Part shown: one piece after another, positions 1-7,949 of the stretch | Layout: every line of letters begins with the position of its first letter | Numbering within the stretch: the first letter of the stretch is position 1 | Origin: Arcobacter_B sp049472135 | GTDB taxonomy: Bacteria; Campylobacterota; Campylobacteria; Campylobacterales; Arcobacteraceae | DNA length: 64,000 bases | Direction of reading: 5' to 3' | Assembly: GCF_049472135.1 (NCBI RefSeq) | Contig: NZ_JBMOVV010000011.1 | Location: 1-64,000, forward strand | Made by a program: the position numbers and the translations under genes | The notes under the pieces: model-generated | The model's input: only the letters and a program-made list of their open reading frames with translations | Databases searched by the model: none | Told to the model about the DNA's origin: nothing

Positions 1-555
1 TCTCAAATTGGACAATGGAATGAAGAGACTTTAGACTATAACAAAAAGTTTGAAGCAAAATGGCAAAATCCATCTCAAGAGACTCTTGAGGCTATGGGTA
101 GTTCATTATACTTAGTACAATGTGCTCCTTGTCATGGTGTTGATGCTGAAGGTATTAATGGTAAAGCCCATAATTTAACAAAAAGAATGGCTAAAGAGCA
201 AGTTCTTGATGTTATTAATAATGGTGCAAATAACTTAAAATCTGCATACCCAGGTGGAATGCCAGCTGGTATGGCTTCTGGTGCTGATGCTGTTGCTATT
301 GCTGAATATGTTGCAAATGGATTCCAAGGTGAACAACCAGCATCATACGCAGTTTGTGCAGGATGTCATGGAGTAGATGGAAAAGGTATGCCTTATGTAG
401 CTCCAAACATTAGAGAATATGACGACGCAATCGTTATGGCTGTATTAAAAGATGGTAAAAAAGGAAGCATTGGTGTTATGCCAAGCTTTGACGGAAGACT
501 TAACGAAACTCAACAAAAAGCATTAGCAGCTTACCTTAGAAGTTTAGGAGAGTAA
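1..555 (+). CDS. ccoP: cbb3-type cytochrome c oxidase subunit III (CcoP), C-terminal part
   Basis: The gene is cut by the left edge: the reading frame is open from base 1, upstream of the first internal ATG at 94, so the N-terminal membrane anchor lies outside. Two c-type haem sites are visible, CAPCH at 121-135 and CAGCH at 355-369. They match the two cytochrome c domains of CcoP, with methionines in GGMPAGM and GVMPSF as likely axial ligands. CcoP passes electrons in the periplasm to the CcoN catalytic subunit of the high-affinity oxidase used at low oxygen. The next gene starts one base after the stop, so this is the tail of a cco operon. Confidence 0.93.
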   Translation, partial: SQIGQWNEETLDYNKKFEAKWQNPSQETLEAMGSSLYLVQCAPCHGVDAEGINGKAHNLTKRMAKEQVLDVINNGANNLKSAYPGGMPAGMASGADAVAIAEYVANGFQGEQPASYAVCAGCHGVDGKGMPYVAPNIREYDDAIVMAVLKDGKKGSIGVMPSFDGRLNETQQKALAAYLRSLGE

Positions 556-556
556 T

Positions 557-799
557 ATGGCTGGAAATACACAAATGAACGAAAACGAAAGAGGAATCTT
601 TAAATTACATGGTATTACAGGAATGCTAATTGCAACTGCTTTATTGCTTACAATTTTAGTAGTTTTAACTGTAAATGGAATTAAGGTTCAACAAAATGAG
701 GCTGATAACTATTATAAAGTAAACCAAGATTTAAATGGTTTAAAAATGAATAGCAGCGAAAACCACAAGCAATATGAGCTTGTTGGTAATGGTAAGTAA
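557..799 (+). CDS. DUF4006-like small membrane protein downstream of ccoP
   Basis: An 80-residue protein that starts one base after the ccoP stop, with the end of ccoP supplying the ribosome site (TTAGGAG). It has a hydrophilic N-terminus, one membrane helix at about residues 22-40 (GMLIATALLLTILVVLTV) and a polar, probably periplasmic tail. Its position and shape match the DUF4006 proteins that follow ccoP in Campylobacterota. A role in assembly or stability of the cbb3 oxidase is inferred from position only. It is not CcoQ, which normally lies between ccoO and ccoP. Confidence 0.75.
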   Translation: MAGNTQMNENERGIFKLHGITGMLIATALLLTILVVLTVNGIKVQQNEADNYYKVNQDLNGLKMNSSENHKQYELVGNGK

Positions 800-809
800 G
801 GAGTAAAGT

Positions 810-902
810 ATGGAAAAAATTATTGGTGTTTTACTTTTAGTTTCTGCCGTTATGACAGCTTACTATGCTTTTTTTGAATCTACACGTGTATTTGTAGGAT
901 AA
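810..902 (+). CDS. 30-residue single-helix membrane peptide at the end of the cco operon
   Basis: A short frame of 30 codons preceded by a good ribosome site (AAGGAG at 798-803). The peptide begins MEKIIGVLLLVSAVMTAYYA, one hydrophobic helix of about 18 residues, and ends with a short polar tail. It starts ten bases after the DUF4006-like gene and is followed by the ribosome site of the reductase gene, so it is very probably co-transcribed. Small one-helix subunits are common in terminal oxidases, and an accessory role for the cbb3 enzyme is an inference. No family was recognised. Confidence 0.6.
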   Translation: MEKIIGVLLLVSAVMTAYYAFFESTRVFVG

Positions 903-924
903 ATAAATATAAATAGGAGAATTA

Positions 925-2499
925 ATGGCTAACAAAGAGTTGTCAGAATTAGAAAAATTAAAAGCATCAAGAAATCCATTAAGAGTTATAAAGGATATTT
1001 ATAAGGAAGCTTTAGAAGGAGTTCCTTTGAGTAGTGATTCTATTAGTTTATTAAAATGGTATGGAATGTATCCCCATGTAAATAGTGATGGATTAGAAGA
1101 AAAAAAATATTTTATGAAAAGAATAAAAATCATTGATGCGAAAATAAACTTAAAACAATTAGAAGTTTTAGCAACAATAGGTGAAAAATATGCAAAAGGT
1201 TTAGTTGATTTTACAAATAGACAAAATATTCAATACCACTATATTGAAATAAAAGATTTACCTACAATTTTTGAATTATTAGACTCAGTAGGGTTAACTT
1301 CTAAAATGGCATCAGGTGATGGTCCTAGACCTATTATGACTTCGCCTGTTGGTGGAATTGACCCCAAAGAGATAATCGATGCTTCTTATTTAGTAAAAGA
1401 ATTAGATTCTTATTTTGATGAAAATGATGATAGATTTTGTAATTTCCCAAGAAAATATAAAGTTGGTATTTCAGGTTGTGGAAGACATACTGCAGCACAT
1501 GAGATTCAAGATGTTGCATTTACAGCTTTTAAAAATGATGAAGGCGAAGTTTTATTTGATTTAACGCTAGGTGGAGGTTTATCAAAATCTAAACAAATAG
1601 CCTATAGGGCAAATAGATATGTAAAACCTGAAGAAGTAAGAGATGTAGCTGTAGTATGTGCAGAGATTTTTAGAGACAATGGAAATCGGTATAATAGAAA
1701 TAAAGCAAGAGTTAGACATCTTGTAAATGAATGGGGTTTAGAAAAGTTTGTAAATGAGATTGAGCAAAAACTTGGTTATTCTTTACAAGAAGGTTTAGTA
1801 GAACCACAAATTACACCTTTTGAAGAGAGAACTCATTTTGGAATTCATAAAGCAAAACAAGAAGGTGAATATTTTATAGGTTTTGCAACAAACTCAGGAA
1901 GAGTTGCTGGTGAAGATTTACGAAATATTAGTAATATTTGTAATAAATATGAAGTTGGTGGACTTGCTCTTACTTCTACTCAAAACTTTATAATATATGG
2001 AGTACAGAAGGATATTGTTGAGAAGCTTGCCAATGAAGTGGATGCTTTAGGTTATCCATATGAACCAAGCCCTTTTAGAGCAAGATTACAATCTTGTACA
2101 GGAAGAGAATTTTGTAAATTTGGTATAACTGAAACTAAAGAGTTCGCAAGAAAAGTAGTAAAAGAGTTAGAGTGGAACCATCCAAACTTTAAAGAGAATA
2201 TAACTATGGCTATTTCAGGTTGTGGCAATGCTTGTTCTCATCCTCAAATCTCTGATATAGGTTTTGTAGGTACTAAAGTCAGAGATGAAAATAAAAAAAG
2301 AGTAGATGGCTATGATGTTATTTTAGGTGGACATTTACATGGTGAAAAAGGAAGTAGAATAGCTCATAAAACAGGAGTTAAAATAGAAGCAGAAAAGCTT
2401 GTAGATTTCATGGGAGAATTAATATCTTCTTATGAAAAAAACAACTTAGAACAAAGTACATTTAAAGAGTTTTTGAATGTAGTAAAATTAGATGGATAA
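925..2499 (+). CDS. Siroheme nitrite/sulfite reductase
   Basis: This 524-residue protein has the two-fold repeat of siroheme reductases. The first half carries GISGCGR near residues 181-187. The second half has the 4Fe-4S/siroheme ligands C391, C397 (CTGREFC), C433 and C437 (CGNAC). Family enzymes make six-electron reductions of nitrite to ammonia or sulfite to sulfide, usually with ferredoxin. Sequence alone does not settle which substrate is used. The length fits the ferredoxin-type NirA/sulfite reductase group. The start at 925 has TAGGAG nine bases upstream. It follows the cco operon by 22 bases, so partial co-transcription is possible. A hairpin overlaps the stop codon. Confidence 0.85.
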   Translation: MANKELSELEKLKASRNPLRVIKDIYKEALEGVPLSSDSISLLKWYGMYPHVNSDGLEEKKYFMKRIKIIDAKINLKQLEVLATIGEKYAKGLVDFTNRQNIQYHYIEIKDLPTIFELLDSVGLTSKMASGDGPRPIMTSPVGGIDPKEIIDASYLVKELDSYFDENDDRFCNFPRKYKVGISGCGRHTAAHEIQDVAFTAFKNDEGEVLFDLTLGGGLSKSKQIAYRANRYVKPEEVRDVAVVCAEIFRDNGNRYNRNKARVRHLVNEWGLEKFVNEIEQKLGYSLQEGLVEPQITPFEERTHFGIHKAKQEGEYFIGFATNSGRVAGEDLRNISNICNKYEVGGLALTSTQNFIIYGVQKDIVEKLANEVDALGYPYEPSPFRARLQSCTGREFCKFGITETKEFARKVVKELEWNHPNFKENITMAISGCGNACSHPQISDIGFVGTKVRDENKKRVDGYDVILGGHLHGEKGSRIAHKTGVKIEAEKLVDFMGELISSYEKNNLEQSTFKEFLNVVKLDG

Positions 2500-2521
2500 G
2501 AAGAATTGATTTCTTCTTATC
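2495..2521. terminator. Hairpin between the reductase and the convergent kinase
   Basis: Perfect 11-base-pair stem (GATAAGAAGAA with TTCTTCTTATC, loop TTGAT) that overlaps the reductase stop codon. It lies between two convergent genes. The following T-run is weak on both strands, so it is a probable rather than textbook terminator. Confidence 0.55.
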
Positions 2522-2540
2522 TAACTTAAAAAAACAAGCT

Positions 2541-3578
2541 TTATTTTATAAAAGTAAGAGTTATCTTAGTTCCTACTGATACTTCACTTTCTATATCAAT
2601 TTTTATTTCTAATATATCACAAAGTTTTTTCACAATACTCATACCAATTCCAAGGCCATTTTCATTCTCTTTATAGTATCTTTGAAATACTTTGTTTGTA
2701 TCTTTTATTCCTACACCTGTATCTTCTACAATCAGACTATTTTCTTCTACCTTTATAATTACTTTTCCGTTTTTCTTGTTGTATTTACAAGCATTTGTAA
2801 GAATGTTATCTATTATTCTATCAACTGCATTTTTATTACTTTTTATATGTAATTCATCTTGCGTGTTTTCAAAGCTTACTCTTGGATATAGTTTTTGTAG
2901 AAGTTCTATTTTATTTTCTACTAACTCTTTGATTGAAACATCTTCATCTCTTACAACTTGCTTTGGATTAATAAATTCCAAGTTTTTATACAAAGAAGAG
3001 ATAGTTTTTGCACTTAATTCAATTCTCTCAATCTCTTTAAAATCACCTTTTCTTCTTAAAAGTTTTGTGTTTAGTAAAATAGAGGTTGCTGGTGTATTTA
3101 GGTCATGAATCAAATCTTTTAAAAAAGTTTCTAAAAGATTTAGTGCTTCTCTCATTGGTCGTATAGAGTATAAAGCAAAGGCTATTGATATAAATAGAAT
3201 AAAAATAAAAATTACAACACTAAATTTAAAAATCTCAATTAAAAAATCATCATAAACTTTTTGATATTTTTCTTTATCATAAATTACTTTTAGTAAGTAA
3301 GGATTTTTAGTTGGCATTTTAAAATAGGCACATAATCCACCATTACATTCATATATTTTAAAGGTTTCAAGTTTATCACTGTATTCAACAATATCTAAAG
3401 TAAATTTCTCACTTTGAAAATCAAAAGTATAATCTTTCATTTGATAAAGAATATTCTCTTTTATATATTTTATTCTATCTTGATGATACATATAAAGTAC
3501 GATAAAAGCAAAACTTATTAATGGAACAAAAAATAAAAAAGTAGTTGTTAGTAAGGATTTTTTTTCATAGTTTTTCAA
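2541..3578 (-). CDS. Sensor histidine kinase of a two-component system
   Basis: A 345-residue membrane sensor. Helices at about residues 10-31 and 117-138 enclose a small periplasmic domain of about 85 residues that contains CNGGLC. The phosphorylated histidine is H158 in LIHDLNTPATS, and the ATPase domain has NACKYN, VEDTGVGI and GLGIGMSIV. The gene overlaps the upstream regulator by 14 bases. No in-frame ATG lies near the start, so TTG at 3578 is chosen, with AGGA eight bases upstream. The two cysteines in the sensor domain could form a disulfide or bind a metal, but the signal is unknown. Confidence 0.88.
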   Translation of the reverse strand: MKNYEKKSLLTTTFLFFVPLISFAFIVLYMYHQDRIKYIKENILYQMKDYTFDFQSEKFTLDIVEYSDKLETFKIYECNGGLCAYFKMPTKNPYLLKVIYDKEKYQKVYDDFLIEIFKFSVVIFIFILFISIAFALYSIRPMREALNLLETFLKDLIHDLNTPATSILLNTKLLRRKGDFKEIERIELSAKTISSLYKNLEFINPKQVVRDEDVSIKELVENKIELLQKLYPRVSFENTQDELHIKSNKNAVDRIIDNILTNACKYNKKNGKVIIKVEENSLIVEDTGVGIKDTNKVFQRYYKENENGLGIGMSIVKKLCDILEIKIDIESEVSVGTKITLTFIK

Positions 3579-4209
3579 GTTTATATCCTATACCTTTGAT
3601 ATTTGTTATATCTAAATCAAGTGTTTTTTTTAGTTTGCTTATTAAAACTCTAAGTGCAGTATCAGATGGTTTATTCATATAGTCAAAAAAAGTAGTTTTG
3701 TTAACTGTAAGTCCAATATTTCTAATAAGAAGTGAAAATACATCTTTTTCTACACTTCCTAAAGCTACTTCAACTTCATCTTGAAAAACTCTATTTTCTA
3801 GTAAATCAAAGCTGATATTTTTATATTTTATAGTCGGGTTTCTTCTTTTTAAAGTAGCTTTTATTCTAGCTAAAAGCTCTTCTGGTTCGAAGGGTTTTTT
3901 TATATAATCATCACAACCACTATTAAAACCCTCCAAAGTTGACTTTGTGTCAATAAGTGCAGTTATAAAAAAAGTAGGAGTATTGTCTTGGGCATCTCTT
4001 AGTAGTTTTAAAGTCTCTTTCCCATTTAATAAAGGTACATTTATATCAAATAAATATAAATCATATTTATTTTCATATGTTGCTTCTAGTACTTCTTCAC
4101 CGTCATTAACTAAAGTGACTTCATAGTTTTCTTCTTCAAGTAAATCTACCATACTAGCTGCTAAAACACTATCATCTTCAAGTAATAAAATCTTTAATTT
4201 ACAGCTCAT
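3565..4209 (-). CDS. OmpR-type response regulator
   Basis: A 214-residue regulator with a receiver domain (acidic pocket E11-D12-D13, phosphorylated D55 in LFDINVPLL, T83, K105 before P106). A C-terminal winged helix at about residues 120-214 ends IKGIGYKLEKL, typical of Trans_reg_C. It overlaps the kinase gene and so is its likely partner. The upstream spacing to the small exported protein is eight bases, so all four minus-strand genes probably form one transcript. Direct repeats spaced 11 bases in the divergent promoter at 4999-5015 are possible binding sites. Confidence 0.9.
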   Translation of the reverse strand: MSCKLKILLLEDDSVLAASMVDLLEEENYEVTLVNDGEEVLEATYENKYDLYLFDINVPLLNGKETLKLLRDAQDNTPTFFITALIDTKSTLEGFNSGCDDYIKKPFEPEELLARIKATLKRRNPTIKYKNISFDLLENRVFQDEVEVALGSVEKDVFSLLIRNIGLTVNKTTFFDYMNKPSDTALRVLISKLKKTLDLDITNIKGIGYKLEKL

Positions 4210-4217
4210 GTTTTACC

Positions 4218-4457
4218 TTAAGGCTCTAATTTAAAAGCTTTTGAAGGAAGTTTACTTTTTGCTTTTATTATTGCATTTGATTCTTCTTGAGCTTTAATAT
4301 TTCTTTTTGCAAGTTTTACTTTTAATTCTTCAAGTAACTCTTTTTTTTCCATTGGATTTTTTGTTTGGTTTATTTTTAAAAGTAGTGTATCAATTTCATT
4401 TGATTGTGAAAATAGAGTTGTAGAAATAAATAAAAAGGCAATTATAAATTTTTTCAT
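4218..4457 (-). CDS. Small exported protein in a two-component operon
   Basis: A 79-residue protein with an N-terminal signal-like segment (MKKFIIAFLFISTTLFSQS, cleavage probably near S17). The mature part is highly charged and helical, with an amphipathic stretch from about residue 20 to 65. Its start overlaps the stop of the upstream lipoprotein gene by four bases (ATGA), which implies translational coupling. No family was recognised. Being between a lipoprotein and the regulator/kinase pair suggests it works with the sensor in the periplasm, perhaps as an accessory or target. That is inference. Confidence 0.7.
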   Translation of the reverse strand: MKKFIIAFLFISTTLFSQSNEIDTLLLKINQTKNPMEKKELLEELKVKLAKRNIKAQEESNAIIKAKSKLPSKAFKLEP

Positions 4458-4915
4458 TTTTTACCTTCTTCTATATTTTTTTTAATAGTTGAAATAGGGT
4501 GAATTTTAAAAGCTTTTAAACTACAACTATTCTTTTTTGCTTTTTCAAAGTTTTCATCATAAACTTTTATTGCTGCATTTATGTTTTTTGCAAAAACTGT
4601 AGGAGAGTTGCTTTCAACTAAAAAAAGTTGAGCTTTTGCTCCTAAAATATCTTTTTTGTCAAAATAAGCTTTATTAAATTCATTTAATATATAGTTTTTT
4701 GCAAAAAGCATGTCTTTTCTATGTTTTGAGCAATATTTATAAGTATTGTAAACTTTTTTAGGTTTTATAAGCTTTTGTGTTTTTATCTCTTTAGGTTCTT
4801 CTTTTATAGTGGGTTCATTAGTTTTTAAATCTTGTTTTTCTATTTGTTTATTTACACATCCACTTAAAATAAATATGAAAATGGTACTCAAAAATATTTT
4901 TAAAATATTTAACAT
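4454..4915 (-). CDS. Lipoprotein of unknown function
   Basis: A 153-residue protein with a lipobox, LSGC, after a hydrophobic leader (MLNILKIFLSTIFIFILSGC). C20 would be lipidated. A Lys/Glu-rich linker at about residues 22-55 leads to a small helical domain containing CSKHRKDM and a further cysteine near residue 132. First gene of the minus-strand operon that also holds the 79-residue protein, the regulator and the kinase. Function is unknown. The context suggests envelope sensing or a response to envelope stress. Confidence 0.72.
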   Translation of the reverse strand: MLNILKIFLSTIFIFILSGCVNKQIEKQDLKTNEPTIKEEPKEIKTQKLIKPKKVYNTYKYCSKHRKDMLFAKNYILNEFNKAYFDKKDILGAKAQLFLVESNSPTVFAKNINAAIKVYDENFEKAKKNSCSLKAFKIHPISTIKKNIEEGKK

Positions 4916-4998
4916 TTTTACCTCTTAAGTATTTTTATTTTTGTGAAAAAAGGAAGATTATAATGGAAAAACTATTAAACATCAAATGAAAACAGAAC

Positions 4999-5029
4999 TT
5001 ACACTTAACTAACACATCTTATTTATAAT
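4999..5029 (+). promoter_or_regulatory. Candidate regulator sites and -10 box for the 5062 gene
   Basis: TTACAC at 4999 and TAACAC at 5010 are imperfect direct repeats exactly 11 bases apart, the spacing bound by OmpR/PhoB-type dimers. A TATAAT -10 box lies at 5024-5029, so the repeats sit over the -35 position, where an activator would touch polymerase. The regulator encoded at 3565-4209 is the obvious candidate. Confidence 0.4.
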
Positions 5030-5061
5030 TCCATCACATTTAAAAAACAGGAGATTAAAAA

Positions 5062-5262
5062 ATGAAAATTATCGTAAAAAGTTTAGCTTTAGTATTAGTA
5101 GGTCTTACAAGTTTAGTGGCACTTGAAGTAAATGATAAAGCAAATGAGCAACAAATTGTAAAAGTTAAAGTTAAAAAAGAAGTTGAAAACAAAAAGCAAG
5201 AAGCAAAAGAGCTTAAAGAAGACGAAAAATTAAAAGCTTTTAAAGACTCTATTAAAAAGTAA
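5062..5262 (+). CDS. Small exported Lys/Glu-rich protein
   Basis: A 66-residue protein. A signal peptide at about residues 1-21 (MKIIVKSLALVLVGLTSLVA) is followed by a mature part made almost only of K, E, A, D and V, predicted as a single charged helix with no cysteine. The ribosome site is AGGAG before the ATG. It is divergent from the four-gene two-component operon and has candidate regulator repeats in its promoter, so it is a likely target of that system. A periplasmic buffering or chaperone-like role can only be guessed. Confidence 0.68.
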   Translation: MKIIVKSLALVLVGLTSLVALEVNDKANEQQIVKVKVKKEVENKKQEAKELKEDEKLKAFKDSIKK

Positions 5263-5268
5263 TTTTAT

Positions 5269-5307
5269 AAAAGAGCTAAGCCTAAATTTTATAGGTTTAT
5301 CTCTTTT
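5269..5307. terminator. Bidirectional terminator between convergent genes
   Basis: AAAAGAG, CTAAGCCTA, a seven-base loop, then TAGGTTTA and CTCTTTT: a long stem with one mismatch and one G-U pair, A-rich on the left and T-rich on the right. It fits termination of the 5062 gene and of the convergent LysR gene, whose stop codon lies inside it. Confidence 0.6.
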
Positions 5308-6116
5308 AATTGCTTAAAAATTAAAGGTTTATTGTCTTTTCTACATACCATATATGTTGATAAATCACTGATGTTTTTATCAAGTTTCTCTAATTTTAAT
5401 TTATCTTTATATCCAAATTTTTCAATAATAGTAATAGGAACAACTGATCTTCCCATTCCTGCATTCACGCACCCTAAAATAGTTTCATAGTTTTCAAATA
5501 TTGTTGTTTTAAAATCATTATTACCAGCATTTTTTAAATAGTTTTTAAAAAAAGTATAATAAGCACAACTATCTTTATATGCAAGAATCGCATTTGAACT
5601 TTGAGAGTTTTTTTCATCAACAAAATATATATCTTCCTCAAAAACTTTTATAACTTCTAAATCTTTATGATTTGGATTTCCACTTACAAAAGCAATATCA
5701 ATTTTATAGTTTAAAAGTTCATTTACAACTAATGGAGTTGTATTTGTATAAACTTCAAGTTTCATTTTTGGATATTGTTCATTCATTTTTGTAATAAAAG
5801 GAAGCAGTCTAACTGTTGCATTTGATTGTGTTGACCCAACTCTAAGAAGACTTTGATGACTTATATTTTTCATATTTAAAACTAATTCTTCTACTTTATT
5901 TACTACATCTAAAGCATAAGGATAAAGTCTTTCACCTTCAATTGTAAGTTCAACACCTTTAGGCACTCTATGAAATAACGAAAAACCTAAAATCTTTTCA
6001 AGTTGTTTTATTCTTGAAGTTACGTTTGATTGAGCAAAACCCAACTCTTTTGCTGCAATAGAAATACTTTTATTATTTGTAACTTCAATAAAAACTTTTA
6101 AAAGTTTTGAATCCAT
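5289..6116 (-). CDS. LysR-family transcriptional regulator
   Basis: A 275-residue regulator. The N-terminal winged helix spans about residues 1-60 (AAKELGFAQSNVTSRIKQLE, LFHR) and a periplasmic-binding-type effector domain follows. The start at 6116 is chosen because AAGGA lies about ten bases upstream. An ATG at 6143 has no ribosome site. It is divergent from an MFS/monooxygenase/tautomerase operon, and two LysR boxes lie between them, so it probably controls that operon and itself. It is a clear paralogue of the regulator at 55057-55872, sharing QSNATxRL and NPNHKDLEV. The effector is unknown. Confidence 0.9.
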   Translation of the reverse strand: MDSKLLKVFIEVTNNKSISIAAKELGFAQSNVTSRIKQLEKILGFSLFHRVPKGVELTIEGERLYPYALDVVNKVEELVLNMKNISHQSLLRVGSTQSNATVRLLPFITKMNEQYPKMKLEVYTNTTPLVVNELLNYKIDIAFVSGNPNHKDLEVIKVFEEDIYFVDEKNSQSSNAILAYKDSCAYYTFFKNYLKNAGNNDFKTTIFENYETILGCVNAGMGRSVVPITIIEKFGYKDKLKLEKLDKNISDLSTYMVCRKDNKPLIFKQLKEINL

Positions 6117-6129
6117 ATCACTAATCCTT

Positions 6130-6180
6130 ATATCACATATCATGATTTAATATTTGACTTAATATCATTTATGGTGATAT
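6130..6180. promoter_or_regulatory. Two LysR boxes in a divergent promoter
   Basis: Two copies of ATATCA-N7-TGATAT lie at 6130-6148 (one mismatch, TGATTT) and 6162-6180 (perfect). Their starts are 32 bases apart, about three helical turns. Each has the ATC-N9-GAT/T-N11-A form of LysR sites. The first overlaps the leader of the LysR gene (self-control) and the second lies upstream of the MFS gene at 6212. Confidence 0.65.
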
Positions 6181-6211
6181 TATACATGAAATTTTATTAA
6201 TAGGATTAAAA

Positions 6212-7396
6212 ATGTACCTTTTAAATAAAAATAACAATGCCTCAATCATTTTAGCTGGTATTTTAGCTTTAATTGTTGGTGTTGGTGTTTCAAGATTTGC
6301 TTTTACTTCTTTATTGCCTTCTATGTTAGATGATTTTTTAAGTGTTAGTTTTGCAGGATATTTAGCTTCAATAAATTATGTAGGTTATTTAAGTGGTGCA
6401 ATTTTTGCTGTTTTTATAAAAGATATAAATACAAAAGTAAAATATTTTAGAATTGGAATGTTTTTATGTGTCTTTACAACAGTTTTTTTAGCAACAACAC
6501 AAAATGAAACGGTTTGGATGCTTTCAAGAATTATTGCAGGTTTTGGCTCTGCTATGGCATTGGTTGTTGGTTCTGCAATTGTTATGACTAAGCTTAATAT
6601 GGAAAGTAAAACAAAAGCAATGGGAATACACTTTTCAGGGATAGGTTTTTCTATTTTGGTTTGTGATTTAATAATGAGAGCAGTTTTTCAAGCAAATGGT
6701 TCTTGGGAAAATTCATGGATGATATTAACAGTTTTTGCTTTTTTTGCAACAATTTATAGTACATATATTTTATCTTTTGATAAAGAACAAAAAACAGCAA
6801 GCACTCGTCATAATTTTGATAAATCAATATTTTCTATGTATGTTATTTTACTTATAATCGCATATTTTGCAGTGGGAATTGGATTTGTAGTTTTTGCAAC
6901 ATTTTTACCTGATATTATAAACTCCCTTGATGGGCTTGAAGGTTATGGTAGTTTAACTTGGACTTTAGTTGGACTTGCAGGAATTCCATCTTGTATTTTT
7001 TGGATGAACTTAGCCCATAAAAAAGGCAGTGTAAATATTATAATTGTGTCAATGTTTTTACTTTTTATTGGTATTATGATACCAACACTTACAAATAATG
7101 TATATTTAAACCTATTAAGTGGTGTTTTATATGGAGGTACATTTGTAGGACTTGTTGGGCTATTTTTAAATGTTGGTGGAAAACTAGCAGGAAAAAATCC
7201 AGTAGTTTTAATGGGTGCTATGACAACAGCATATGGAATAGGCCAAGTAGTAGGCCCTTTATATAGTGTTGCTTTGATTGATTATTTTAAAGATTATAAT
7301 TTTGCTTTATATGTAACAGCAGGGATAGTTTTATTTGGAATAGTTTTATTATTTATTGCAAAAAATATTGCAACAGAAGAACAAAAAAGTTTATAA
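6212..7396 (+). CDS. MFS transporter, YbfB/YjiJ type
   Basis: A 394-residue protein with about twelve membrane helices. The first has VGVGVSRFAFTSLLPSM, the pattern of the YbfB/YjiJ branch of the major facilitator superfamily. A charged central loop near residues 190-205 divides the two halves. The start has TAGGA upstream. It is the first gene of an operon with an ABM monooxygenase and a tautomerase and is divergent from a LysR regulator. Export of a small, possibly aromatic or toxic compound is inferred. The true substrate is unknown. Confidence 0.85.
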   Translation: MYLLNKNNNASIILAGILALIVGVGVSRFAFTSLLPSMLDDFLSVSFAGYLASINYVGYLSGAIFAVFIKDINTKVKYFRIGMFLCVFTTVFLATTQNETVWMLSRIIAGFGSAMALVVGSAIVMTKLNMESKTKAMGIHFSGIGFSILVCDLIMRAVFQANGSWENSWMILTVFAFFATIYSTYILSFDKEQKTASTRHNFDKSIFSMYVILLIIAYFAVGIGFVVFATFLPDIINSLDGLEGYGSLTWTLVGLAGIPSCIFWMNLAHKKGSVNIIIVSMFLLFIGIMIPTLTNNVYLNLLSGVLYGGTFVGLVGLFLNVGGKLAGKNPVVLMGAMTTAYGIGQVVGPLYSVALIDYFKDYNFALYVTAGIVLFGIVLLFIAKNIATEEQKSL

Positions 7397-7406
7397 GGAT
7401 TGGATT

Positions 7407-7727
7407 ATGTATGGAGTGATTTTTGAAGTAAAGATTGCACAGATGAAAAAAGAAGAGTATTTAAAAATAGCTTCAATGCTAAAAGAACAATTAGTTAAAA
7501 TGCCAGGTTTTATTTCAATAGAAAGATTTCAATCTTTAGTTGAAGAATCAAAGCTTTTATCTTTATCATTTTGGGAAGATGAAGAGTCTTTACTTAAATG
7601 GAAAGCAAATATTGACCATATGGCAGCTCAGAAAAAAGGAAGAAACTCTATTTTTGAGGATTACAGAATTAGAATAGTTGAAGTAAAAAGAGACTATACG
7701 ATGCAAAGCAGCACATTTAAAAACTAA
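7407..7727 (+). CDS. ABM-domain (antibiotic biosynthesis monooxygenase-like) protein
   Basis: A 106-residue protein of ferredoxin-like fold type. MYGVIFEVKI and PGFISIERF, then LLSLSFWEDEESLLKWKAN, are characteristic of the ABM family, whose members are cofactor-free monooxygenases or haem-degrading enzymes acting as dimers. The start at 7407 follows an AAGGA site. A longer frame from 7356 would run inside the MFS gene and has no ribosome site. It sits between the transporter and tautomerase genes, which suggests detoxification or modification of a ring compound, possibly a quinone. This last point is inference. Confidence 0.82.
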   Translation: MYGVIFEVKIAQMKKEEYLKIASMLKEQLVKMPGFISIERFQSLVEESKLLSLSFWEDEESLLKWKANIDHMAAQKKGRNSIFEDYRIRIVEVKRDYTMQSSTFKN

Positions 7728-7736
7728 GGAGAGAAA

Positions 7737-7949
7737 ATGCCAATAATAAATGTAAAAATGACCCATGAAGATGGAGGTGCTACAAAAGAGCAAAAAGAAG
7801 AGTTATCAAAGAAGTTAACAGATGCTTTTGTAGAAGTTTTTGGAAGAGGTGAAAAGACTTGTGTTGTAACTATTGATGAAGTTTCAACAGACAATTATGC
7901 AATAGGTGGGAAAACTATTTCAAATATCAGAAAAGAGCAAGCAGTTTAA
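7737..7949 (+). CDS. 4-oxalocrotonate tautomerase family protein
   Basis: A 70-residue protein starting MPIINVKM. Pro2 becomes the N-terminal catalytic base after loss of Met. The length and the pattern EQKEELSKKLTDAFVEVFG and VTIDEV match the small tautomerase family (about 62-75 residues, hexameric). Members move protons between keto and enol forms of aromatic-degradation intermediates. The ribosome site is AAGGAGAG. The gene ends with a four-base overlap with the convergent MscS gene. It is likely co-transcribed with the ABM and MFS genes. Confidence 0.88.
   Translation: MPIINVKMTHEDGGATKEQKEELSKKLTDAFVEVFGRGEKTCVVTIDEVSTDNYAIGGKTISNIRKEQAV

Noticed and set aside
2692..3108. Plus-strand frame opposite the kinase gene
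   Set aside because: The minus-strand kinase is clear by its motifs. The plus-strand frame has no recognised features.
6117..6143. Upstream ATG extending the first LysR by nine residues
   Set aside because: No ribosome site at 6143. AAGGA and the family N-terminus MDS support 6116.
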